Source: a virus. Taken from it: a DNA stretch of 20,521 nt. Location of the stretch: IMG/VR virus record IMGVR_UViG_3300021170_000082, positions 1-20,521 of that record. One strand, written 5' to 3'. Of this stretch, positions 6,441 to 13,703 are shown in pieces. Each line of letters opens with the position of its first letter. Positions within the stretch are counted from its first letter, which is position 1. Under the pieces are notes generated by a model that saw only the letters and a list, made by a program, of their open reading frames with translations, was not told the origin of the DNA and did no database searches. A program made the position numbers and the translations under genes.

Positions 6441-7924
6441 CACTGCACCCGCTGGATCGACCACCCACCCGACTTGACCGCGGGAGCATCCGCGCCCGCT
6501 GCGGGCTGCTGCTGCGATCCGCCTCCCGATCCCGTTCCCCCCGGAACGTATCGATTCGGCGCATCGGTGCCGAGCGTGCTGATGCCGGGGATGCCCTCAA
6601 GCCGATAGCGGATCAGGCGCTGCACTTCGCCGAGCGACGCATCCAGTTGCTTCACTCCGTAGTCGCCGTTGATCTGCTGATTGGCGAGCCCCCACGCGGA
6701 TTCGGTCGGCGCGTAGCCGCCTTGTGCGAGGTTGGCGAACTCCTCCTTGAGCGTGTTGATGCCAGCCATGTACTTCGCGACCAGTTGCCCGTTCGGAGAG
6801 TTGCCCTGCGTCTGCGCGTAGGCCACCATCTTGGCGTGGTTGAGCAGAGGGATGCCGCTGTTCTCCATTTCCTGAGACAGCCGCTTCACTTCGTCGATCG
6901 TGTTGACGACCGAATGCGCTAGACCCTGGTAGCGGATCATCTGCGGGCCATTGAGCGACAAAATCTGCTTCTGCGCTCGCGACCATTCCTGCTGCATCTT
7001 GGCGAGGTCGACGCCCTGCTTGGCGGCCAAGGCGCGGACCTCCGGGGCAAGACGATAGAGCCCCGTCATGGTCGGCGGCTGGTCGCCGCGCTTCATCGCG
7101 TCAACGATGTCCTGGGCCTCGCTTTTGCTTTCGGCCGCTCTTTCATCACCTCGATCGAGGCGGCGGTCGCCCTGGTCAAGCCGGCGATCTCCCTGCGACA
7201 ATTTCGCGTTGGCGATCTGCTGCTGCATCTCCAGGCGCAACATCATCAAGTCCTGCCGCCCCTGAACGTTGAGCAGCGGCACGGCGCGCGTCAGCGCCGC
7301 CACCATCGCCTGCGGGGGCAGGCCCGGATTGGCTTGGTTGATGCGGCTAGCCAGCGTCTGAAGGTCGAACTGCGGCATGCCCTGTTGCTGGCCGGGCATT
7401 GGTCCCTGCGGACCCGGTCCGCCACCGCCCTGCTGCATGCCCGGAGGCGGCCCTTGCGGTGGCCCCATCGGGGCCTGCGCTCGCGCCTGGGGTGGAATCA
7501 TCGGGGAACCCTGAGGAGGCTGATAGCCGCCCATGGGGGTTCCCTGACCCTGCCGCAGCGCTGCAAACGCAGCAGCCATCTGCTGCGGATTTGCCGGTCC
7601 ATTCTGGACAAACCCCGGCGGCATTGGCCCTCCCGCACCGCCTGAGAACGACGCAGGAGGGCCGCCGCCACCGCCAGCCGGAGGACCGGGAGGTTGTGGA
7701 CCGCCGGCAGGCTGTGACGGTTGACCGGGAGGTGGCGCTTGCGGCCCCTGCTGACCGATGCCGGGAATGGGCGCGATCGTCGGCGCCTGTTGCGGCATCT
7801 GGAACGCGCGGCCCAGCGCCTGCATGCCCATCATGTCGTAAATCTTGGGCGCGTCCTCGGTGTAGCCCTTGACCGCGCCCGCACCGGCGGCCGACAGAGC
7901 GCCTAGCGGGTTGAAGAAAGCCAT
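6440..7924 (-). CDS. Pro/Gly/Gln-rich putative ejection protein, 494 aa
   Basis: ATG at 7924 has GGAGG five bases upstream. Residues 1-40 are a hydrophobic/helical head (NPLGALSAAGAGAVKG). Residues 40-185 are a low-complexity region almost entirely of P, G, Q, A and M. Then comes a helical body with a seven-residue repeat, QGDRRLD twice and RGDERAA once (about 244-264). The last third (VVNTIDEVKRLSQEMENSG... and LGEVQRLIRYRLEGIPG) looks globular and helical. Long disordered stretches fit a protein that threads through the portal. It is the middle of three ejection-type genes. Confidence 0.55.
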   Translation of the reverse strand: MAFFNPLGALSAAGAGAVKGYTEDAPKIYDMMGMQALGRAFQMPQQAPTIAPIPGIGQQGPQAPPPGQPSQPAGGPQPPGPPAGGGGGPPASFSGGAGGPMPPGFVQNGPANPQQMAAAFAALRQGQGTPMGGYQPPQGSPMIPPQARAQAPMGPPQGPPPGMQQGGGGPGPQGPMPGQQQGMPQFDLQTLASRINQANPGLPPQAMVAALTRAVPLLNVQGRQDLMMLRLEMQQQIANAKLSQGDRRLDQGDRRLDRGDERAAESKSEAQDIVDAMKRGDQPPTMTGLYRLAPEVRALAAKQGVDLAKMQQEWSRAQKQILSLNGPQMIRYQGLAHSVVNTIDEVKRLSQEMENSGIPLLNHAKMVAYAQTQGNSPNGQLVAKYMAGINTLKEEFANLAQGGYAPTESAWGLANQQINGDYGVKQLDASLGEVQRLIRYRLEGIPGISTLGTDAPNRYVPGGTGSGGGSQQQPAAGADAPAVKSGGWSIQRVQ

Positions 7925-7933
7925 CCCGCCCTC

Positions 7934-8797
7934 CTACAGAATGAACGGCAGCGCCGTCCCGACGACCTTGCCGATGTCGCCGAACATCGTCTGCTGCTGG
8001 TTGAAGCCCTGGTTGGCCTGGTTGAGGCCGAAGTTTCCGAGGCCGAGCTGCGCCTGGTTGGCAGAGCCCTGCGCGCCGGTGCCCCACCCGAGGTACGAGA
8101 GATAGTCCTGCACCTGCTGCTGCGGGATTTGTGCGCCCTGTGCGCCGAATCCGCCGACCGTCCCGAGCGTGCCAAGCTGGCCCTGCCCGATGCCTTGGGA
8201 GGTCTGGTAGGGCAGTCCAGAAGCCCCGTAGTAAGCGCCCGGCGCCCCGGCCTGCAGGCCAGCCCCCTGCCCGATTAGCCCACCGGCGGCCCCGCCGCCC
8301 GCGATCTGGCGCTGAAGCTGGTTGTTCTGCCAATCGATGTTGAAGTTGTTGAGCGCCTGCCCCTCGACGCCGGCCCCATACGGGGTGTTGTCCATCCCGC
8401 GCGCTTCCAGGCCGGCGCGCGTCTGGTCCTGCGTCTGCTGGAGCGTCCGATTGTACAGCGCGTTCTGCGGGTCGAAGGCCGTGCCCGCGATCTGGCCGCC
8501 CAACTGTTCGAGCCCGCCACCCATTCCGAAGGCACCCAGCGCAGCGCTCTGGCCGAGCCCGGATGCCACGCCCGCGCCCTGCTGAAAGCCCTGCGCGTTC
8601 GGGTCGTTGACCAGCCCCTGCCCGATGCCGGAAACCTGGGGATAAAGCTGCGCGTAGGTGTTGAAGTTGCCGAGGCTGCCGATCCCGCCCAGCGCAGCAG
8701 GATCAGCCTGACCAAGCCCGCCCGGCTGATAGCTGTTGAGCTGCGGCGTCGGGACGTTCGCAGCCGGCGGACTGAATAGATTGGACAGCCACGACAT
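7934..8797 (-). CDS. Gly/Gln-rich putative ejection protein, 287 aa
   Basis: ATG at 8797 has GAGGAG five bases upstream. The protein is glycine-, glutamine- and alanine-rich throughout. A recognisable central block is LQQTQDQTRAGLEARGMDN followed by PYGAGVEGQALNNFNIDW (about residues 118-155); this Q-rich helix followed by a TPYGAG turn is seen in small internal proteins of other short-tailed phages. The C-terminus is hydrophobic (GKVVGTALPFIL). In position it corresponds to the first of the three ejection proteins (P22 gp7-like or T7 gp14-like). Function is inferred from this pattern. Confidence 0.55.
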   Translation of the reverse strand: MSWLSNLFSPPAANVPTPQLNSYQPGGLGQADPAALGGIGSLGNFNTYAQLYPQVSGIGQGLVNDPNAQGFQQGAGVASGLGQSAALGAFGMGGGLEQLGGQIAGTAFDPQNALYNRTLQQTQDQTRAGLEARGMDNTPYGAGVEGQALNNFNIDWQNNQLQRQIAGGGAAGGLIGQGAGLQAGAPGAYYGASGLPYQTSQGIGQGQLGTLGTVGGFGAQGAQIPQQQVQDYLSYLGWGTGAQGSANQAQLGLGNFGLNQANQGFNQQQTMFGDIGKVVGTALPFIL

Positions 8798-8817
8798 GAC
8801 GGCTCCTCAACGGGCCG

Positions 8818-9000
8818 TCAGGCAGCCCGCGGCCCGATGACGGGAGGCATGACGCCCGGTTTGGAGCGGGTCACGTCGGCATTGACGGACCCGCCCTTGG
8901 GCTTGGGCTCGACGGCGGCCGGCGACTTGTTGTGCATCCCCTTCTGATGGATGCAGGCGTCTGGCCGCTGGTTCTTGCCCGAAGGCGATCGGTTCTTCAT
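8818..9000 (-). CDS. Small basic unidentified protein, 60 aa
   Basis: The frame starts at ATG 9000, three bases after the previous stop (9004-9006), and ends with TGA at 8818-8820. It is basic and probably disordered: KNRSPSGKNQRPD, then a short segment with C and H residues (DACIHQKGMHNK), then a proline/lysine-rich tail. No family is recognised. It lies between the small gene at 9004 and the first ejection protein, so it may be a minor virion component or an assembly helper; neither is shown. The ribosome site is weak. Confidence 0.5.
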   Translation of the reverse strand: MKNRSPSGKNQRPDACIHQKGMHNKSPAAVEPKPKGGSVNADVTRSKPGVMPPVIGPRAA

Positions 9001-9003
9001 GGC

Positions 9004-9255
9004 TCAGTCCGCCTTGTCGTTGCCGACGATGTCCGTGCCGGGGTCGGCCGCGACAGGGTCAGGCTCGGCCTGATCGGGTGCTGGCTCCGGTTCGATCCGC
9101 GCGACGCTCGCAACGATGCCGTTCCGGTCGAACGTCACCACCCATTGGTCACCGAGATACAGACGGCAGATGTGGTAGTCCTGCGGATCGGCCTCGAACC
9201 TCAGGATCACCCCATCGACATCGACAGACTGAACCGCGCAGGAAAACGTGTGCAT
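9004..9255 (-). CDS. Small unidentified late protein, 83 aa
   Basis: ATG at 9255 has GGAGG five bases upstream, overlapping the end of the fibre gene, so translation is well supported. The first 50 residues look like a compact beta domain (CAVQSVDVDGVILRFEADP, then YLGDQWVVTFDRNGIVASV). The last 30 are an acidic, proline-rich tail (EPEPAPDQAEPDPVAADPG). No family is recognised. It is cotranscribed with the fibre upstream and could be a fibre-associated or chaperone-like protein; this is only a guess from its place. Confidence 0.6.
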   Translation of the reverse strand: MHTFSCAVQSVDVDGVILRFEADPQDYHICRLYLGDQWVVTFDRNGIVASVARIEPEPAPDQAEPDPVAADPGTDIVGNDKAD

Positions 9256-9266
9256 GCTTGCCTCCG

Positions 9267-10475
9267 TCAGAAATCGGCCGTGAAGTCCATGACGCCGCCG
9301 CCGGCCGCACCGACGAGGAAACAGCCGTCCTTCGCGGTCATGCCGGTGGTGGTGAAGTTGATCGAGGCGCCGTTGACGGTGTTCGCGGCGAGCGTGGCCG
9401 AGAACGGGGTGCTGAGCGCGGTGGCCGCCTGAGAGGCCGACACGATCTTGAATGTCGAGGCCGTCAGCGCGTTCGAGTAGGTCGGCGCCGCGCGCATCTG
9501 CACCAGGAACGGGATGTACGTGGTGCAGGTCGTCGTGGTGCCCTGCGCCGAACCGCCGCCGACCTGAACGACACCGGCCGCCGCCTCGTTGATCCGCCAG
9601 AAATACCGCTGCGCGCGCGCCGTCTCGGTCGCGATCGGGCGGAATTCATAGGACGAGGCAGCCGCGCCCTGCTCAAGCTGGACGCCCGTGAAGGCAAGGC
9701 CGTCCGTCGCACCTGCGCCGGTCGCGGTCGGCGTGAAGCAGATGCCGACGCCGATCTCGGTGACCGTCGATGCCAGCGTGACCGACGCCTGATATCGCAC
9801 CCATGCGGTCGTTGCGGTTTGCGCGGAATTGAGCGGCGTCGCGATGCCGGTCCATGCCGGGGTGATGGCCGGGGAAGCGGTCGGAGTGCCGAAGCCCTCA
9901 TCCGTGCCGGTGCCGGTGATGATGACCAGATTGAAGGCGTTGCCGTTATCGGCAGAGAGGCCCGCGAGAGCCTGGACATAGGCTGAAACGGTGACCGTCT
10001 GGTTCGCGAGCTCGGTCGCCTGGGTGGTCGGGACCTCCTGCCATGCACAAACCGGCTGCGTCAGCGCGGCGGAATTGCGCCAGAGCTTCATGGAGGCGGT
10101 GAAGTCGGTCGGCGGGGCGGGCGATGCCGTGATGACCTGCATGCGGCCCTGCGCCGAGCCGACGTTGGCCTGACAGCCCCATCGATCCGCGCCGTAGGCC
10201 GCCGAGGTGATGGCGGCATTGGCGGCACAGGTGACGGTGCCGGTGCCGCGCTGCTGGACCTGCATCGACCCGTTGTCGAGGTAGTTGCGCGGCCCGCTGA
10301 ACGGCGCCATCGACTGCGGCGTGATCTGCGAATTGATGGACTGGATCAGGCCGTTGACGGTCGCCAGCAATTGGCTGGGGTCCTGTGGGCCAGACAGCAA
10401 CGAGATATTGGCCGCGACCGCAATGGCGGTGGCGCCGACGACGGCGCCGAACGACGCCAGAATCCGCTTGAGCAT
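9267..10475 (-). CDS. Tail fibre/receptor-binding-type protein with N-terminal hydrophobic leader, 402 aa
   Basis: ATG at 10475 is preceded by GGAGG at six bases; the longer GTG start at 10502 is rejected because it lies in the leader. Residues 1-27 (MLKRILASFGAVVGATAIAV...) are a signal-like or anchor helix. The block NYLDNGSMQVQQRGTGT... AADRW-type (here YGADRWGCQ) is the known opening of a carbohydrate-binding-like module in phage fibres. It is followed by beta-rich sequence ending in GVQLEQGAAASSYEFRP and the ARAQRYFW segment, also typical of this family. The C-terminus is a small glycine-rich beta region. It probably contacts the host surface. Confidence 0.75.
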   Translation of the reverse strand: MLKRILASFGAVVGATAIAVAANISLLSGPQDPSQLLATVNGLIQSINSQITPQSMAPFSGPRNYLDNGSMQVQQRGTGTVTCAANAAITSAAYGADRWGCQANVGSAQGRMQVITASPAPPTDFTASMKLWRNSAALTQPVCAWQEVPTTQATELANQTVTVSAYVQALAGLSADNGNAFNLVIITGTGTDEGFGTPTASPAITPAWTGIATPLNSAQTATTAWVRYQASVTLASTVTEIGVGICFTPTATGAGATDGLAFTGVQLEQGAAASSYEFRPIATETARAQRYFWRINEAAAGVVQVGGGSAQGTTTTCTTYIPFLVQMRAAPTYSNALTASTFKIVSASQAATALSTPFSATLAANTVNGASINFTTTGMTAKDGCFLVGAAGGGVMDFTADF

Positions 10476-10480
10476 GGTCA

Positions 10481-10507
10481 CCCTCCGAGGGATGATCTTC
10501 ACATCCC
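10481..10507 (-). promoter_or_regulatory. Leader with two mutually exclusive hairpins around the ribosome site
   Basis: In the - strand transcript GGGATG (10507-10502) pairs with CATCCC (10494-10489) over a seven-base loop. The same CCC can instead pair, as CCCT-CGG-AGGG (10491-10481), covering the GGAGG ribosome site of the fibre gene that starts at 10475. The pairings share bases and exclude each other. This is visible base pairing; a switching role is inferred. Confidence 0.5.
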
Positions 10508-10513
10508 GGTTTA

Positions 10514-10542
10514 AGAATACGCTGTAACGCGTTGAAACTCAA
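10514..10542 (-). promoter_or_regulatory. Sigma-70-like promoter candidate before the second fibre gene
   Basis: On the - strand TTGAGT (10542-10537) and TATTCT (10519-10514) are separated by exactly 17 bases. Each matches the consensus at four of six positions. Transcription would start near 10507, just at the leader hairpin, giving a short leader before ATG 10475. It would allow extra expression of the fibre and the genes after it, partly independent of the main late promoter. Confidence 0.5.
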
Positions 10543-10591
10543 GACATGACACTCGGGGCACTTGCGCCCCTATGGGGAGCCGGAATAGGCT

Positions 10592-10614
10592 TCCAGCCAT
10601 GGGCTGGATTTTTG
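10592..10614 (+). terminator. Terminator-like hairpin on the + strand
   Basis: CCAGCC-ATG-GGCTGG forms a six- or seven-base-pair stem with a three-base loop, followed by ATTTTT on the + strand. On the - strand the T-run lies on the wrong side. It could block antisense transcription across the late operon. It overlaps the start of the small + strand reading frame at 10599, so only one of the two readings may be right. Confidence 0.4.
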
Positions 10615-10694
10615 CCTTATCCCTCGCGGCTACGGTCGTTCTTCTCCTCGGGTGGGCCTTCGTCCGCGCGGTTAGGCGCGACGCCTTCCTCTAG
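10599..10694 (+). CDS. Possible antisense-oriented membrane peptide, 31 aa
   Basis: ATG at 10599 to TAG at 10692-10694 encodes a hydrophobic run (WIFALSLAATVVLLLGWAFV) followed by a basic end (RAVRRDAFL), a well-formed single membrane span. An in-frame ATG at 10572 would add nine residues. It lies in the only sizeable gap of the late operon and points the other way; its stop shares CTAG with the stop of the collar gene. No + strand promoter and only a weak ribosome site are visible, and a terminator-like hairpin covers its start. It may be a chance frame. Confidence 0.3.
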   Translation: MGWIFALSLAATVVLLLGWAFVRAVRRDAFL

Positions 10695-11773
10695 AGTTTG
10701 ATGATCTTGGTCACGATCTGCAGCGGGTTCAGAATCGGCATCGCGTTGCCGGTGCCGGCGCTGTTGATAGAGATGCCGGTCGTCACGCTATTCACCGAGA
10801 TGTTGACGCTCGTGCCAGCGATGCCGCTCTGAAATTGATTATTTGCGCCGGTCGTACTCGCAATATTGGTAGCGTTGTTGAGAGTATGAGTGTGCCCCGG
10901 ATCGGTGATCGCGTGCGTGTGCGCCGCCAATTCTGCGAGCGTCTGCGTGTGCGTTTGCGAGCCGCACCCGGCCCCGCCGATCGTGGTTCCCGTACATCCT
11001 GACGCGGCGTTGGTGATCCGGTTCGCCGCGCCGTTCGTGCCCATGTTGTCCTGGCCGGCGAGCACGCGCCCGCGGCCGTCCGGCAGCGCGAAGTGCGCCG
11101 TGTCGCAGGTCGATCCGGTCGGGTCGTAGGCGGTGCCGATCACCGTGAACAGGTCGGCGAAGGTGGTGCGGACCTGACATGAGCCGTCGATGAAGGCCCA
11201 TCCGGCCGGCGCCGTACTCCCCGCGAAATTCTTGATCTCGCCGACAAGATACGGCCCGCAAGTGATGCAGACGAATTCAGTTCCGTCGTATTCGGCAATC
11301 GCCGGATGCCCCGCGACGAGCTCGCCGCCGACCATGGCCGAAATGCCGAGCTGGGTGCGGCGAAAGAAATTCACATTGCCGGCAGAAGCCACGTTCAGCG
11401 TCGTCGGGCCGGTGTTGCCCAGGCCCACGATGAACAGCACCTGCCGACCGGACGTCAGCGAGAACGTCGACGGCGTGACCGATGAGACAACCTGCGTATT
11501 CGTCCCGCTCGACGTGCCGCCGACGAAAACGGTGGTGCCGCCCTGGGCCGGCGTGATCGGCGTCGAGAGGGCGGACAGCGACGTGATGTCGTTGTTTGCG
11601 CCCGCCGCCGCCGCATTGCCGAGGCACGCGATCAAGGCGTTGTAATTCGCCATCACCTGGGTCGCGTCGGCAGTCACGCCGTTCTGCAACTGGAACGGAA
11701 CCGAGCAGGGAACGCCTGCCCATGCCGGGGCGATCGTCAACCACAACAGAATCGCAAGAGTGATCCGCTTCAT
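10691..11773 (-). CDS. Tail-collar-domain fibre protein with signal peptide, 360 aa
   Basis: ATG at 11773 overlaps the previous stop as TGATG. Residues 1-19 look like a cleavable signal peptide (MKRITLAILLWLTIAPAWA, then G). The middle is beta-rich (residues 80-170). Residues 177-240 are a phage tail collar domain: VGEIKNFAGSTAPAGWAFIDG, then FADLFTVIGTAYDP, and HFALPDGRGRVLAG. A cluster of H-x-H motifs follows (H275, H285/H287, H294/H296), of the kind that coordinates iron in fibre tips of known phages. The C-terminus ends MPILNPLQIVTKIIKL, the usual closing of collar proteins. It is a host-contact protein at the tail. Confidence 0.8.
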   Translation of the reverse strand: MKRITLAILLWLTIAPAWAGVPCSVPFQLQNGVTADATQVMANYNALIACLGNAAAAGANNDITSLSALSTPITPAQGGTTVFVGGTSSGTNTQVVSSVTPSTFSLTSGRQVLFIVGLGNTGPTTLNVASAGNVNFFRRTQLGISAMVGGELVAGHPAIAEYDGTEFVCITCGPYLVGEIKNFAGSTAPAGWAFIDGSCQVRTTFADLFTVIGTAYDPTGSTCDTAHFALPDGRGRVLAGQDNMGTNGAANRITNAASGCTGTTIGGAGCGSQTHTQTLAELAAHTHAITDPGHTHTLNNATNIASTTGANNQFQSGIAGTSVNISVNSVTTGISINSAGTGNAMPILNPLQIVTKIIKL

Positions 11774-13464
11774 CAGGCTGCATCCGATTGCTGGAGGTAT
11801 CCAAGCTTCTCGTACTTCATGTGAGCCATGCCGACGCGAACGGCGGCGCTCGACGTTCCGGTCAGATACAATTGCATGCGACGGAACACGATCGGCGCAG
11901 GCCACGGCACCCGACGCGGGAAAAGCAGGCTCTGCTGTCCGCCCCATGGCGCCTGTCCCCAGGCGAAGGCGCCCCAGATCGTCGGAACAGACGTATTTGT
12001 CAGAATCGCCGATTGCAGAATCGTCCCGTTCTGATCGAGGGCCGAGATCGAATAGGACGCGCCCGATGCCTGTCCCATGTAGATCGTCGTCTCGATCATG
12101 GCGTGCTCGGACATGTCGTTTGGGTCCGGGAGCATGCTTGTCGTCCAGTTGAACGTGATCGGGGAGCCGTTCTCGGTGAACGTAGAGGTCGCGCTCTGCA
12201 CGAAGTCGGCCTGCCACAGCGCGCCCGCGACGTTGCGCGGCGCCATGATGAACGTGTTGTTGTAAGGCGCGACGCCCGAGGCCGGGAACGTGTGTGGCCC
12301 AGACCAAATCTGCCGCGTCATGTCGTACCAGTATTCGACCCACGGCGATCCGTTGAGCGATCCGTCCTGCGTCGTCACCCGATAGATCGAGCCATTCGCG
12401 GCGGCGCACATGCGGGATGGCACCACCGAGTAGATGAACGGCAGCGTCTTGCCCATGCCGTCCGTTCCGGTCGGGTCGCCCACGTTGCCGTTGAAGTCGA
12501 TGAAGCGCAGGCCGTCCGGCGCGATGAAGGCGAGGCCCTTCGGGGTCGACGCGATCGAGTTGGGCGCCAGCGTTCCGGTCGCGACGTTGAGCGCGTTCTT
12601 GGAGAGAGGGTTGCTCGTTGACGCGGCGTCCCCGGTGATCTGGTACATGTTCTGGACGCCCTTGAACACGATGAGCGCCTGAATGATGCCGCCGAGCTGA
12701 TTGTTCAGCGGCAGCGGCGCGAGCGCGGTCAGCGGCACATTGTCGTCGAAGGTGATGACCTGGTTCGCATTGGTGACGGTGCGCGGAACGAGCACATCGG
12801 AGAAAATCACCGCCGGCTGTCCGGTCGGCGGGTTGGTGATCCAGTAGGCGCGACCGTTGAAGTTGCGCACCGCGGCCGGGGCCGTGGCGAACGTGACGGC
12901 CCCGCTGAGTTGTCCGCCGCTCCAGGTGATCGCGGACGGATTGGAGATATCGAACCAGCCGAAATAGACGCCGCCCGCCCCAGTGTATCCCGGATGCGTG
13001 ACCAGCAGGTTCGTGCCCACGAGGTCCATCGTCGGCGGCGTCCACGCGCCCGTCGCTGCTGGACTGGCCGGCGTGTTTGCGCTCGTAACACCGCTGATGA
13101 GCGCGAACGTGTTGGTCAGAAGGTTGTAGGCGAACGGCTCGTCATTTCCCGGATTGCGGGCCGTCGCGACCATGCCGTAGGCGACGTTACCAATCACCTT
13201 GAGGCACGAGATCAAGCCGATCGGAAGTTGAGAAAATCCCAGTTGGAATCCGCTCGAAAATCCGCTGCTGAACCCGCCACCTTGGGTCGCAAAATTGATG
13301 AGGCTGATAGCGGCCGGACGACACTGCCACAGCGCGCGAGTCGATGGATCAGGAACGAGGTTCTGCAGCGACGCCATTGCGCCCGCAAACACGTTCGTTC
13401 CATCCAGCGCGTCCGACAGGCTACGCGGGTTGAAGGTCAGAGGGGTGGAACGACGGAGGCTCAT
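11773..13464 (-). CDS. Beta-propeller-like tail protein, possibly a P22 gp10-type DNA stabilisation/hub protein, 563 aa
   Basis: ATG at 13464 overlaps the previous stop as ATGA. The opening (RRSTPLTFNPRSLSDALDGTNVFAGAMASLQNLVPDPST) is of the type that begins stabilisation proteins, setting out parameters and a summary list of virion data. The body has repeated strand patterns typical of propellers: MVATARNPGND, LLVTHPGYTG, WSGGQLSGAV, ALIVFKGVQNMYQITG, FIAPDGLRFIDFNGN, and EYWYDMTRQIWSG. Length is near the P22 gp10 size class (about 470) but longer. The role, plugging the portal after packaging, is inferred from position and fold style. No enzyme motif is visible. Confidence 0.5.
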   Translation of the reverse strand: MSLRRSTPLTFNPRSLSDALDGTNVFAGAMASLQNLVPDPSTRALWQCRPAAISLINFATQGGGFSSGFSSGFQLGFSQLPIGLISCLKVIGNVAYGMVATARNPGNDEPFAYNLLTNTFALISGVTSANTPASPAATGAWTPPTMDLVGTNLLVTHPGYTGAGGVYFGWFDISNPSAITWSGGQLSGAVTFATAPAAVRNFNGRAYWITNPPTGQPAVIFSDVLVPRTVTNANQVITFDDNVPLTALAPLPLNNQLGGIIQALIVFKGVQNMYQITGDAASTSNPLSKNALNVATGTLAPNSIASTPKGLAFIAPDGLRFIDFNGNVGDPTGTDGMGKTLPFIYSVVPSRMCAAANGSIYRVTTQDGSLNGSPWVEYWYDMTRQIWSGPHTFPASGVAPYNNTFIMAPRNVAGALWQADFVQSATSTFTENGSPITFNWTTSMLPDPNDMSEHAMIETTIYMGQASGASYSISALDQNGTILQSAILTNTSVPTIWGAFAWGQAPWGGQQSLLFPRRVPWPAPIVFRRMQLYLTGTSSAAVRVGMAHMKYEKLGYLQQSDAA

Positions 13465-13703
13465 TTATTCTCCGGCGAGGCTCCTGACTTCGGCTCGTAT
13501 TTGTCCTCAAGCGCCTTGATGCGCTCCTGAGCATGCGCAAGCTGCGCCCGAAGCTGATTAACCTGCGCCTGAACCGCGTTCTTCTGGATCACGAGTTGGC
13601 CGATCTCGCGGCCGAGCGCGTCGGCATCGATCATGAGAGGCTGCTGCGCAAATGCTACCGCGGGGGCTAGCAGAGCAATCCAAACGGCAACACGCTTTAA
13701 CAT
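13461..13703 (-). CDS. Exported coiled-coil protein, 80 aa
   Basis: I chose ATG at 13703, which overlaps the fibre stop (13697-13699); the longer open frame upstream lies in the fibre gene. Residues 1-19 form a clear signal peptide (MLKRVAVWIALLAPAVAFA, cleavage before QQ). The rest is a coiled coil (about residues 28-68: LGREIGQLVIQKNAVQAQVNQL, then RAQLAHAQERIKALEDKYE) with a charged end. No lipobox cysteine is present. It might act in the periplasm, for example as a spanin-like or fibre-assembly partner. An ATGA overlap links it to the next gene. Confidence 0.6.
   Translation of the reverse strand: MLKRVAVWIALLAPAVAFAQQPLMIDADALGREIGQLVIQKNAVQAQVNQLRAQLAHAQERIKALEDKYEPKSGASPENK

Noticed and set aside
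9078-9986. A 302-residue + strand frame opposite the second fibre gene
   Set aside because: Arginine-rich shadow with no motif; the opposite strand has a recognisable fibre module.
10476-10502. Longer GTG start for the second fibre gene
   Set aside because: It lies in the leader hairpin; ATG at 10475 has a proper GGAGG six bases away.
10691-13045. A 784-residue frame across the propeller gene and the collar gene
   Set aside because: Its first part is an off-frame reading of the propeller gene, of arginine-rich shadow composition; the real gene starts at ATG 11773 with a signal peptide.
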